From assembly GCA_037447655.1 (NCBI GenBank), contig JBBHKE010002419.1, forward strand, positions 62,339 to 126,338: a stretch of DNA of 64,000 nucleotides. The letters run 5' to 3'. The notes beneath the pieces are model-generated. The model had not been told where the DNA came from. It searched no databases and saw only the letters and a list, made by a program, of their open reading frames with translations. The position numbers and the translations under genes are program-made. Positions 21,440 through 33,100 of this stretch are shown here, piece after piece. This DNA is from Zygnema cylindricum. Taxonomy: Eukaryota > Streptophyta > Zygnematophyceae > Zygnematales > Zygnemataceae. Numbering within the stretch: position 1 is the stretch's first letter; each line of letters opens with the position of its first letter.

Positions 21440-24400
21440 ATGCTGAACGATTCCATGGCTTCAGCTAGCAAACCATGGCTTCCTGCGCCTAAAGTTCTGA
21501 CGTTTGAATCTGTGAAAGCTTCTACAGATGACACGTGTCATCTGCAGCAAGTTGTTCCTACAGCTTCAACTTCTGGACGCATAGAAAGGGGGCCATGGGG
21601 AGAGCAAGGGTTGATAAGGACAAGAAGAGAGCAATGGATTCCAGCAGGTGGTTTGTTTCTGACACAGGTTAGTTTGCAAATAATATTCACTGTAATACTT
21701 TCTGTTCAACTCTGGTTTTTTTCAAGTGGTGGTTCTTTAAACTGCTGTAAACTTTCAAGTAATATTAGTTGCCTAAGTTAGTAATTTTAGCCGGTTGATT
21801 TTTATTGGTTGTGATACCTGCCATATTGACCAGCTTACACCTTCTCATAAGCTGACTAAAACCAAAGTATTACTTCATTACTTAGTTAATTACTTAGTAA
21901 TCTTAGTTGTCCGTGTGGATGTTATTGCACAGTTCAAATGGGAGAAAACAATTTGTAACTCTATATCCTGTTACAATATTCTAACCAGGTCTTATATTAT
22001 ATAGTACGCATATAGTATGGGTTAACAGGGTATAGTGTTTCCAGTTGTTTTCGCACATTTGAACTAACGTTAATTGCAAACGCTGATAAGTTTAAGCTCG
22101 TTTGCCGAAAACGAAACTGGACATTAAATTCAAAGATAATCTGTAGACTATTGATTCAGACATTTTTCTGGAATGCAGAAGCTGAAACCTGTGTGCTATA
22201 ATCGCTTGTGTCCTTCTGTGAATCAAAATTTGGACACTCGGAAGGTACAATCATAATCGAAAGTTATAAAAAGAGTTCATATTGTCTGAATTTGGTCGGC
22301 ATTGTGTCCATATTTTTACAAATATCTCTTGTCATTACACACTTCACACTTCACTGATTAACAGCTATTCAGCGTTTTCTGTTGATCCATGCCTCACAAG
22401 CTATATCTGGTTGATTCATTTTTTAAGTATGTTTTCATGTTTACGGTCCAGCTACTATAATTTTTTTTTTAATAGGCAATGCAATTGACAATCAGACTAT
22501 CAATGAAAAATGTCATTTGGAGTGCAAAACTGAAAATTGTAAAACTTACCAGAAAAGGGCAGTCGCTTATTTCACTGGATAGCCAGCCATACACACTCAT
22601 ACGTTTCTTGGAGGAGGTGAAGTTGCTTCAACTGAATTGTCACTGAAATTCTATTTTAAAATTGTGGACATTTATTCTGTTTGACAAGTTCTTATTGTTA
22701 TTAAACAGTGGAGCCTTTGAGGCTTATTTGTATATGCTCATTTTAATTACTTCAGTGTAGATGTTAACCATGTGAGGCCGTTTACACTATAAACATAAAG
22801 TTGATACTTATTTATGTCACATCAAATAGAATCTGTTTTACCAAATTGCCTAGTTGGTGGGCAATTCTTTCAGTTCTTCCAATGTTTCCGATTATGCTGA
22901 ATTTATTTTCAAGTTTGCAGCCAGCTTTACTCTGAAAGCCATTTTTACTGTTAAGTACATGCCCATCGCTATAAGTGTAATCGAATTAATAGTATTAAAG
23001 TGAATTTTGTATCAGTAATACTAGTTTAGGTCGGGAAGAGTCGTGCCCGATTACTGTCCACTCCCTTAAATAGAGTTATTAGCACTATTTGTGATTTTTG
23101 ACCAGAAAAAGCCACCATCGAATTGGTGTCATTAACACAAATAGCGATGTCAGGGTAGCTCCTTTCACTCCTTACTCCGGCAATTAAGCATCTTGCTTAT
23201 GTGTTGTGAATCTGTAGGGATTCGAAACTGATAATGGAACTCAGTTAGACATAGGACCGGGGGAAACATGGGAAGTGAGCTGCGACCGAGGTCAACATTC
23301 AGGTATGCTTTACCTTCAGCTACTTAGGAATTGAGAAAGGTGAATAACCAATTTGAATAGGTTTTTGATACTTCCTGAAGAATAAAACTGTTACTAGCTT
23401 GATATGTAATGGGCAGTGGCAGCTAGAAGAATGTGTTAACAATTTCCGCTTTGTGAATGTAAATATGTGGAAATAACACCCTTACTGTCCATGGAAAACA
23501 CACATAAAAATTGATCATGACAAAGTGAAATAAATTATCGGATTGATCTCCAAATTCTGAACTGGTGGAGTACATCGACTAATTTGGCAGCTAAATGTTA
23601 CGCCTTAGATGTTTTGTTTACTTGAATTGCTCTCTAACTTTGTTTACAGATGATATTTTTTACACTTTGGTCTACCATTGAAGAGGTAAATGCTTTATAT
23701 GCAGTGTCAACTTCACTGGAGAGAGCTGCCTGGGAAGATGAGAGGACTTTGTCTGTTACCACAAATCATGATATTGACGAGCTTAAGAGACACTCCATCA
23801 GTTCCACCTACACCAATGACTTGAAGGGTGGTGAGTTAAACTCAAATTTGCATTTTAAGGGAAATTGTTTTTTAAACCGGCCCACATTTGTGCGTATATT
23901 TATTAAAACATGTTTTGATCTTGATATTATTAGACAAATCAAATATAAAATAAATCTGTAGCTTTTTTAAAGAGACTTGAAGGATTTGAAATAAGAATCA
24001 TTTTCCTCTGAACCATAGTGTGGTGTCGTCAGTCCGAGCTGAACTTTTGTTGACCAATGTAAAATCAAAGTTGTGTTGTCACATCGTAAAGAAGTCTTTA
24101 GTCTCGAGTTAAAATTTCAAACACCGGTCTTCCAAAAATGATTTAACGAACTAAGAACAGATTTTAGTGAGTTAAAAGACCTAATGTACTGAATAACGAG
24201 CTGAATAACTGAATAAATAATTGAATGAACTGAGTAAAGACCTGAATAAACTGAATAAAACTCAATAAGAAACTGAATGAACCGAGTAGATGGCTGAGTA
24301 AGTTGATATAAAATTTAATGTTAACTGAATAACAGAATAACCTGAATAAAAAATTGAATGAACTGATTAAAGAATGGAATAAACTGAATAAGAACTGAAT

Positions 24401-27400
24401 GAACTGAAGAAAATACTGGATCAGTGATTATTTGAAAGGTACTCTTAAGTAAAATACATGATGCTCATTATGATGTGGGAGGGTATGCGATGGTTGCCAG
24501 TGGAAACGATGAACTTGCAAACAAGCCACAAAGTTATTGAAGGAAAAACAGTTTTGACAAGGTAAGAAATCATAAGCAGGAAACAGGGATTGGAATAGTT
24601 TACACCTTGTTGTTAAATTTGAGAATGAAGGAATATCTGCAAAACTGTTCATTAAAGACATTAAGACGCAATGTAGTGACTCCAGACATTTCAAGTGTTT
24701 TATTTTTGGGGGGAGGGAGCCGGGGTACTAAAGCAGGGAAAAGCTGAAATCCACTCTAATTTGTCAGAGTTTGTGAAGAAATGAGAGTGTTTTTGGGAAA
24801 TGGGTTGATATACACAGTCTCCAAATGGGAAGTATGGACGATCCAATGTTGGAGGTGGAGCTGAAAAATGACCTTCCTTCAAGTAAGGTGCTGCCATATC
24901 CTAACAGAAAAACTCTACCAAAAATAGTGTGGAAAAGCAGCAAATGTTTGTGCAGGCTCTGATTTGGATCAATCATTGCGGTATGCATCAATAGGAAACT
25001 AACAAAAAAATCTCTGGACAGAGTTTATTTCTCGGCTATCTCGGAAAAGTAGAGTCATTTGTTGCTGTGTCTTTTTCCATTTTTAGGATTTGCCGCTTGG
25101 GATTTGGAGTAACTTTTCTTTTATATATTTGTAATTGAAAAATCTTGATTTTAAACACTGTTTATTGTCAACCTGGAACACATATTGGGGTTGTTGATTA
25201 TTAAATTAGTTTTAATTATTCCCTTGGTTCAAGTTTTGAGCTATTTAAATTTTGTTTCACAAGAAAAGAAAAGGAAAATGAGGAATGTGGTTGCCCTTTT
25301 TTCCCATCAAGAAAAAGTTGTTACAAAAAACATGCTGAGCTGTTGCACATTTTATAAATGATGGATTTTTCCGAAGTTTTTTTTCGCATGGACAGCTTTC
25401 GAAAACTGTGAAAACAAACTTAAAAACGGGTCTCTCAACCGTACGTGTACATGGGAAACACACGGTTTTCCGAGGGGGTGATGTAACACACACTTTCACA
25501 TCTGATTTTCGGTAAGTGGCTTGGAATTCATGTCTAAAAATCTTTCAGATTTTTGTTTAATGTGAAAATTTATCGACCAGTGGAGAAGTCAAGCTGAACC
25601 TAAACAATTGGTAACAGCAAGTGAGCGGAATGCATGTATGTGAGGTTAATAACTGGTAGTTCCGTAAGAGATTGAGGAAGGTTAGAAAAGGTGGGAAATG
25701 GGGAGGAGGAGAGAAGCTAAGGGAGTCCATCGGAACGTGGTTGAAGTCATGAAAATTGTTTAAGGTTTGATTTCGGGATGTGATTGGAACAGAGGGCAGA
25801 ACTCCCTCCTATTGCAAGCCTTGCCGACTCCCTTCAGAGGCTTTGTGTTTTCTCCAAGGTTTGTCTTGTAATTCAACTCAGTTCAATTCAATTCAATTCA
25901 ATTCAATTCAATTCAGTTCAGTTCAATTCAATTCATCCAATCCAATCCAATCCAATTCAATTCAATTCAATCCAATTCAGTTCAATTCAATTCAATTCAA
26001 TTCAATTCAATTCAATTCAATTCAATTCAATTCAATTCAATTCAATTCAATTCAATTCAATTCAATTCAATTCAAGATAAGTCAAATCAAGCGAAGTCAG
26101 TTAAATCCAATTCAATTTGATCGTGTCCTATCCAAGGGCAATCAATTCTAAATTCAATGCAATCAATTCTAGGTTCAATTCAACTCATTGAAATACAAAT
26201 ACGATATGTTATATACCCTTATTTGAAAGCTCTTTTTCTTCAAAATTGAAAATCAGTATTTTCATTAAGCTAGTTCAAGTATGCAATAAGATGTAGTAAA
26301 TGAAATGGAAACTGTGGCCATGTTTTTTCTTTAATTCGTTTAAAGACTTTTTTTTTTCTTTTGGTTTGAAGTTGAATCAACTGGAATGTCACCATTTTAT
26401 GGTATGCGTCTTTTCCATTTATCTGACACTACAGTTAACTGTCATTATTTTAAACTCGAGGTACCTGATCTGGATGTTGATCCCAAATCGTTTCTTGTAT
26501 TTTTTTCCCCTATTTTTTCAGCTTTTCAAGTGATCTAAAGGGCAAAAAGGAAGTTAATGTTAAAGCAGAACGTAAAAAAGGAGACCAAAAGTGGCTTGGA
26601 GCATCTCTTGCATCAAATTTAGTCCAATTGCAACGATTTGGGTAAGGAAAAAAATTTAATCACTCACATCAAAGGAAATATTGCCTAGTATAACTTGTCG
26701 TCGACATACATATAACGGCCAGGCAATGATAATATTGGCTACCTGGAATGATTGATTATTTCGGGTCTTACCTGTTACATATCGATCGGTTCTGTTTGGT
26801 CACTGATATACAACACTACTAGCTACATGTTCAAATCCTATTAAGGCTGGTATGCACGAAACAATCAAATGTATGCCATTATAGCAAATGGAGTATACAA
26901 TGGTCAAGTTAGCGCTTAAAAAAAAATACTGTTTATGCTAGGATGGTCCTGTCTGTCAATGTATATCGTACTGTCTTACTGAGCGAAGACCAGCACCCTC
27001 CTCGACACGCCGTACCCGTACAGTTTCTGGTACGCAACACTAGTGATATTATGATCAATATGATTTTGTGCAATAACATGGTTGTTGTGTAATTTTACGC
27101 GTATGTGTGTGATAATCAGATTGGAGGCCCACAAAATGGTTTCTGCCCATCATGGTGTGGAATTGAAGGTTGGCATTCTTCCCATAGAGAAACGTTCGAT
27201 TACTATCACTACTTCCAGTTCCCGGCCATCAACTAAGTGGTCATTTTCAGTGAGGTGAGAATACCAAAATAAAAAACTCATTATGGTCAAGTTTTGTTGT
27301 ATGAAAACACCAGAAATTTGAGTGGTCAGTGAGGTGTAATGAGAGAATATCCGGAAATAACTCGATTAATCAAGCTTTGTGGAGTGGAAATACAGAAAAA

Positions 27401-28527
27401 TATAAGTTTTAATGGTCGGTGAGGTGAGCGTACAAAAAAAAAACTGCATAGTCAAGTTTTTTGGAGTGGAATCAGAGGAAAATGTGAGTTTCATTGGTCA
27501 GTGAGGGAAGCATATGGAGAAAATACTGAGTAGTCAAGTTTTGTGAAGTGGAAACACCAAAAAGTGTTAAGTTCTAATGGTCATTGTTGTACACTGCGAA
27601 TCGCTAATAGTGTTGAGAAATAATTAGTATAAAGACTGTTGTGTTAGTAGTTCTATTTCCGGTCCAAACGATGTGGACGATTGTGAGCCACAAAAAGAAT
27701 CAGTGAAGTATTTTAACGTTATTTTGTGTTCAGAGGACAAAAAAGTTATCCGGGACCGAATTAGTGTTATTAACGCTAACACAGGTTCACAGTGTACCAG
27801 AAAACTCTGGCATAGTTAAGCTTTGCGAAGTAGAAATACCAAAAAGTGTCAGTTGTAATGGTTAGTGAGGTAAGAATATAAAATGACCTTTTAGTAGTAT
27901 AGTCAAATTTACACCCAAAGACCTGAATGATAGTGGTGAGCTAGATGAGAATTAGTCCAATTTTTTTTAAATTGCCATAATAAGCATTTGTCCGTGAATG
28001 TTTTGGAGGATCGTACAAGAATGGTTTGTATTGTACATTTTTTCACCAAAGTCTTTATCATTCCAAGACATCCTGTACTTCTTTGAATATGAGAAGCCAG
28101 GTCCCTCTTCACCTGTTGTCACTTTTACAACTTGGTCAGTCACACATATACTATATATATGTATGTATATGTGTTTATATATAAAGTTTGTATATAGGAA
28201 TGTTTTTCAATCAAATGGATCCAATACGGTTTTTCTCTCTCTCGAATAGTAAGGTATCTTAACTAGTCATTTGAGGGAATATGTATGGAGAAACATCTTT
28301 CATATTGATTACAGTTGTTTCTTAATGTTGACATTTTACTGTTGGAGGTTTTTAACCATTGGATATGTGGTGATTTTTGGTCCAGCCATGAAGCACCTTC
28401 AAATGCAAGTGTTAACTTCGACTGGAAATGGCAATTAGCTCCAAAACAGTTGTTTAGGGTAAAGGGGTCAGTCAAGCGAGGTGGACCTCTAAAAGCATTG
28501 TTTCAACTACAGCTCCAGATAACTTAA
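21440..28527 (+). CDS. Seven-exon gene of unknown function, possibly a beta-strand-rich membrane protein
   Basis: Exons by splice sites and phase: 21440-21667, 23218-23302 (or to 23274), 23650-23685, 26435-26460, 26522-26641, 27120-27254 and 28386-28527. An alternative ATG lies at 21455. The first exon gives MASASKPWLPAPKVLTFESV and ends PAGGLFLTQ. The last three exons share matching phase (2/1) and read as short alternating strands (ITITTSSSRPSTKWSFSVS, FDWKWQLAPKQLFRVKGSV), ending LQLQIT at TAA. This suggests a beta-barrel or beta-sandwich. I do not recognise the family. Exon 2 spliced at 23302 puts a TGA in exon 3, whereas the alternative donor at 23274 (GAA|GTGAGC) keeps the frame open. 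Exon 4 (26 bases) is tentative. Introns hold MITEs and tandem repeats. The last three exons are the firmest part. Confidence 0.5.
22958..23155. mobile_element. Degraded MITE of the CACCGC family (intron 1)
   Basis: TA flanks both ends. The left reads CATGCCCATCGCTATAAGTG. The right read inversely is CCCTGACATCGCTATTTGTG. The shared ATCGCTAT..GTGT core matches the better-preserved members. 198 bp. Confidence 0.5.
24183..24420 (+). repeat. Degenerate CTGAATAA repeat (intron)
   Basis: About 240 bases made of irregular copies of an 8-16-base word (ACTGAATAA, CTGAATGAACTGA, GAATAAACTGAATAA). Non-coding, within intron 3 of the unknown gene. Confidence 0.85.
25872..26076 (+). repeat. TTCAA pentanucleotide microsatellite
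   Basis: Roughly 200 bases of (TTCAA)n, with TTCAG and TCCAA variants in the first half and a near-pure run of about 20 units from 25976. It translates to Gln-Phe-Asn-Ser-Ile repeats by chance and is not a gene. It lies in intron 3 of the unknown gene. Confidence 0.97.
27240..27880 (+). repeat. About 80-87-bp tandem repeat copying an exon end and its splice donor
   Basis: Six diverged units follow the exon ending at 27254. Each ends with a version of TGGTCAGTGAGGTGAG, the last bases of that exon plus its donor, and each has a TCAAGTTTTGTGGAGTGG-like middle. Unit ends fall near 27255, 27335, 27420, 27505, 27585 and (after a MITE) 27868. Several units keep GTGAG or GTAAG and could act as alternative donors. 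Confidence 0.75.
27592..27794. mobile_element. MITE of the CACCGC family, 203 bp (intron 6)
   Basis: TA|CACTGCGAATCGCTAATAGT at the left and an inverse AACCTGTG-interrupted copy ending CACAGTG|TA at the right. It inserted into one unit of the tandem repeat described above, so it is younger than that array. Confidence 0.75.
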
Positions 28528-30004
28528 ATTAAAATTATTGTTTGTTGATTTCTTGATCGATTTCTTTCTTGATCCCTTTCTTGAATGTAGCTTTTACATT
28601 GCCACTTTGTTATTGTTGTTATCTTGTTTGAAATGTCTCAGTTATGGCTTTTCTCATCTTAGTGCTGATATCAGGTCCTTATGATCAAACTGTGAATGAT
28701 TGTCAGTTTTGGATTGTTATTTGCGTGTTATCTTCTTTCCTTTCTCTTTTTCATGGTTTTAAGTGGTATAGACTCATAGTTGTCACCAACCATCATTTTG
28801 ACTGTAGACTCTCTATCTCTCCCTCTCTATCCTGAATATTCCAGTTTGTTTTAAGTTGTTACAGGCAGGAAACTGGTTTTCTTGATTGCCACCAATGCGT
28901 CCTGTAAGCTCCTTGCAGAAAATATATTTTGCAGAACTCATGGACCAATAAAATCAAAACCGCTAATCCAACAAATAAATTAAAACATAGTAGACCGTTT
29001 GCCAGGTGATAACCACACTGTGAATCACTGTTAGCGTTAAGAAATAGTTGGCTTGACGGTGTTAATATTTTCTTTTCGCTTAAAAAAAGAAAACCATTAG
29101 CATTAATATTGTTTTGTTGTCAAAGGGTAAAAAAAAGTTTCTGAAAATGCCAGCCACCCGAAGAAGTGGCATACAGCAATAATTGTTTCACTACAAAAAA
29201 GCGCTGGCATTAACCATGTATGAAACAGTGGAATACGCAAGGCGAAAGTCGGCAAATTTAGTCGGGTGACAGGATAACATACTTGTCACCTTCAACAATT
29301 CCCCGACAGTTAGAATTGTCAAGGGTAAGCTTGGTAATTATACAATTTCTACATTTATTTTTGGCTCTGTTTGTCATTTTCTGTTTCCAGAATTTTTGTT
29401 TTACCCTTGTTTGGTCATGAGTGGCAATTTTCATCTTCCGCTTTTGCATTTTCCGTGTCACTTCCTTCAATACACCATTGCATACTTTTAATTATCCACA
29501 CTATTTTGCAGATAAGTCATATCGAGATGGTACTCATCTGAAAGTTGGTGAAATTGACTTATCCTACAGAATACAGTCATCAAATAACAAAATTGTTCAA
29601 AAGAAAAAAAAAAAAAAAATCAGAGCTGTTAATTGCTTGGAAGAGTTAGCATCAGATTCTATTCTTCTCAAAATAACTGCTGTTTAATCGTCTGGTGTTC
29701 GTGTCATCCCAGCCCCCTTCTCTCTCTAAAATAAAACAATGCGATCCTCCTTTTATATCTCCAAAATCACAAGTTCTCTGGAAAGAAAATAAATGTCCTT
29801 TCAAAAACAGCATTGAAGATGTGACTTTTTCCCTGTACAGAATTCTTCACTGTAGACCCTGTCTATCATCTAGCAACCACAGGAAAAAAAAAAAAAAAAA
29901 AAAATTGAGGTTCCACGTTGTGAATTCACTTGAACCTATGTGATCCCACAAGAATAACAAAAAATGAGATATCGGGCTCGAATTTAGTCCAATTTTTTTG
30001 TGTA
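28528..30004. other. Intergenic region
   Basis: No convincing gene. It probably includes the 3' UTR of the upstream gene. At 29012-29125 there is a CACTGTGAATCACTGTTAGCG start like the left end of the CACCGC family, but I find no matching right end. Two poly-A runs (29605, 29885) and AT-rich sequence fill the rest. Confidence 0.5.
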
Positions 30005-30103
30005 CAATCAACCTCTTGAAGCAGTTTTTTCACTTGCCTCTCCTCCCACCGGAAGAGCTCGTTTCCAACTCTTCTCTACCACGTGTGACAATTGTCGCAC
30101 GAA
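30005..30103 (-). pseudogene. Duplicate of the last SDR exon, 3' half
   Basis: Matches 30152-30250 base for base with scattered changes, 148 bp downstream of it. It encodes VRQLSHVVEKSWKRALPVGG and ends ASRG before a stop, so it lacks the SRL peroxisomal signal of the real exon. It has no acceptor site of its own and lies beyond the stop of the gene. Confidence 0.8.
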
Positions 30104-30150
30104 CAAAAACAGAGATACTGATTCAAATTTCATACGAAATTTCGGACTAT

Positions 30151-33100
30151 CTACAGTCGACTTCTTGAAACGGTTTTCCCACTCTCCTCTCCTCCCGCTG
30201 GAGGAGCTTGCCTCGATCTCTTTTCTACCACACGTGACAATTGTCGCACGGCTTCCTTCGGAATATGGCGTGGATGGTGGAGCCATCCAGCACCGTCCAA
30301 TACGATTGTTGCTCCGGAAATGTACTTTCCTGCAGAAAAGACAAAAAAGACGAACAGAAACGAACATTAAAAGGACACACAAGAAAAACCACAAGAAGAC
30401 GCAAAACATGATAGTTGCTCCAGAAATGTACTTTCCTGCAGACGAAACAAAAAAAAAAAAAACAGAAATGAACACGAAATAAACACGAACAAACATTAAA
30501 ACAACATAAACAAAAAGACAAAAACAGAAACAAACACAAAAAACACACATTTCAAATGAACTCTTATAAAAATTTGAAAACATTTACCTGCCGAAGAAGT
30601 TAAGTTACAACAGCAAAATAAAGTTAAAAGTAAAGTTAAAAGCAAACTTATAAGCTACTCCTCAACACTTTTAAGACTGTCACATGTGAAAAACCTCCAA
30701 AACTTTTACTGTCAATATTTCTTTTTCATTTCTTTTTTACTTTTAAAAAACTTATATAACTTCTTACCTGCCGAAGAAGCTAAGTAAACAGCTGTAAACA
30801 AAAGTTAAAAAAATTAACAAACAAAAGTTAATAAAATTGAAAGAAATAACTCTCGACACCTTAAGGACTTTCATATGTGAAAAACCTTTCACAACTTTAC
30901 ATATAAAAAATTTCCGAACATTCAGAGCTAAAATTTATTTTTATTTCTTTTTTAACTTTTAAAAAACTTTCAAAACTTTGACAACTTTGAAACCTTCAAA
31001 AAGTTTGTAAACTTTTACCTGCCGAAGAAGCTAAGTAAATGGCAGCCATGGCGATGTCCCACGAATCTCCCATTTCTCCCAAAGGAATAAAGTCTCCGGG
31101 ACGAATTTTCGTCTCTTCTGGAGCCAATTTCGCCATTCCCGGAGTACTCCCGATAGGTCCGGGAGCGATGACATTGGCACGGATTCCGAAATCAGTACCC
31201 CACTCCAGGGCCAGATTGCGAGTGGTAGCATCGACGGCAGCCTGGGAGGGAGGTAGGGGAGGAGTGAGGGAGGGAGGGTGAATGTGAGAAAGCTGGATAG
31301 CTACACCGCGAATCGTTATTAGTGTCAAAGTCACTAATTTGGGTTCTTAAAATTTTGATTTTTTTCCTCAAATAGGATACATGATTTTAAATTTTCCTTG
31401 ACGTTAATTAAGGTACCGTACAAAATAGCGTAAAGCCCGAAAGTACACTAAAGTTTAAATAGTGTGGAGTATGGTCGATGTCAGACCATACATAACTGTA
31501 CCTTTTCAAGTGAAAATTTACAAAAAATGCATTAAATCAGACGCGCACGCATAGGAACGTGCGCTCAAAAAAACGTGATTAGTCTGACACGTAAATTAGT
31601 ATGGCATGTACGGATATTTTAGATTCGCGACGGCGTACGATTTCCAATATTTTGTACGAATACATATAATAATGTATATAATCGTACGGCGAATATTCCA
31701 TTTTTGCTGTTCCCAAATTAGCATAAACGCCGAAATTAGAATACACCTTTTTTTTGAAAAATTCCAAATTCTTAATTAGCATCAATTACGGTAAATTTTC
31801 TTCAACACTATTTAAACTTTGACACTAATAACGATTCGCGGTGTAGTGGTAGTGTTTACGGCAGACGAGAGGGGCAGGGGAGCAGGAGAAGGAGAGGGGG
31901 AGGGAGAGGAAAAGGAGAGGGAGATGAAGAGAGAGAGGGAGAGGGAGAGGGAGAGGGAGAGTGAGATAGAGAGGGAGAGGAAGAGAACCTTGGCTGCGTT
32001 GAGATGCGTCTGATACCATCCGGCCGTATAATGGAGAGTGGCGCTTATGTTTAAGATAAGACCTCCCTCAGATACGCCCTTCCCCTCACCCCCCTTCGCC
32101 AGATATGGCCTGGCTGCTAGACACATAGTGAAGGTCCCCACTGCGTCTATCTCCAAAACTGCGAAAAAAAAATAAAAAAAAATAGAAACTGATTAGTTAA
32201 AATTATCCTTTAAACAGATAGTGTGAAGGTTTTCTTACCACGGAATCTATCTCCAAAATAGCAAAAAAATAAATAAATAAATCGGAAAAATAGAATAATG
32301 TAAAAAAAGAACTAAAAATGAGTGAAGGTTCTCTTATAGCGTTTATGTCTGGAAAAAAGAAAAGAGGAGAGAGAATAAACAGTCAAAAAGACAAAATAGA
32401 ACAGACAAACTGAAAAATCACATAAAACTAAGAGGGAGGAGGGAGGGAGGGAGGGAGGGAGGGAGAGGGAGAGAGAGAGAGAGGGAGAGAGGGAGAGAGA
32501 GAGAGAGAGAGAGAGAGATGCTTTGGAAACCTTCAACTTTCGATCTGTTTTTTAATTTCTCTTTCAGTTTTTGGTTATTTTTGTTTATGTTCTTGTTGTC
32601 CCTTTCGTTTGAGGTAAAACCTTCACTTCGTCCGTCTCTCTGCCTCTATCTGCTTCTCTGCGCCTCTCTGTGTCTCTCTTCCTCCCTGCCCCCCTCTCCC
32701 TCACTCCCCCTCCACCTTCCCCTCACCCTCCCCCTCCCACTCCGCCCTCTGTGTCTGTGTTACCTTACATACTCTTAAAACAAACCACACTATTTTCTAC
32801 GTGTTCTCAGACAAAAGAAAGGTCGGTCTGAAATTTGACCAACCTGTCCTGAAAGCGTTGGAAGAAAGGTCCTCGGAAGGTGCCAGGAAGTTTCCTGCTG
32901 CTCCATTTATAAGTACATCCAACCGTCCAAATCGAGCGATGGTCGCTTCCACCGCCTTCACTGCATCTTCTTTTTTTCTGACATCTCCTTGGGCATAAAT
33001 TGCCTGTAAAAACAGTAACAATTAGGACAGTAACAAGTAAAAATAACAAATAGAACAATAACAAGTAACAAAAACAAGTGACAATAACAAGAAGAACAAT

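Noticed and set aside
25780-26151. Open frame of over 120 codons, Gln-Phe-Asn-Ser-Ile repeats
   Set aside because: It is a translated TTCAA microsatellite open in several frames. It lies in an intron and has no other coding sign.
29012-29125. Further member of the CACCGC family
   Set aside because: A left-like end is present but I could not find a right end or flanking TA pair, so it is only mentioned within the intergenic entry.
30225-30583. Minus-strand frame full of Phe, Cys and Val residues upstream of the last SDR exon
   Set aside because: It is intron sequence dominated by TTTTTGTTTGTT repeats. Only the short GKYISGAT part is exon-derived, and that is annotated as a duplicate.
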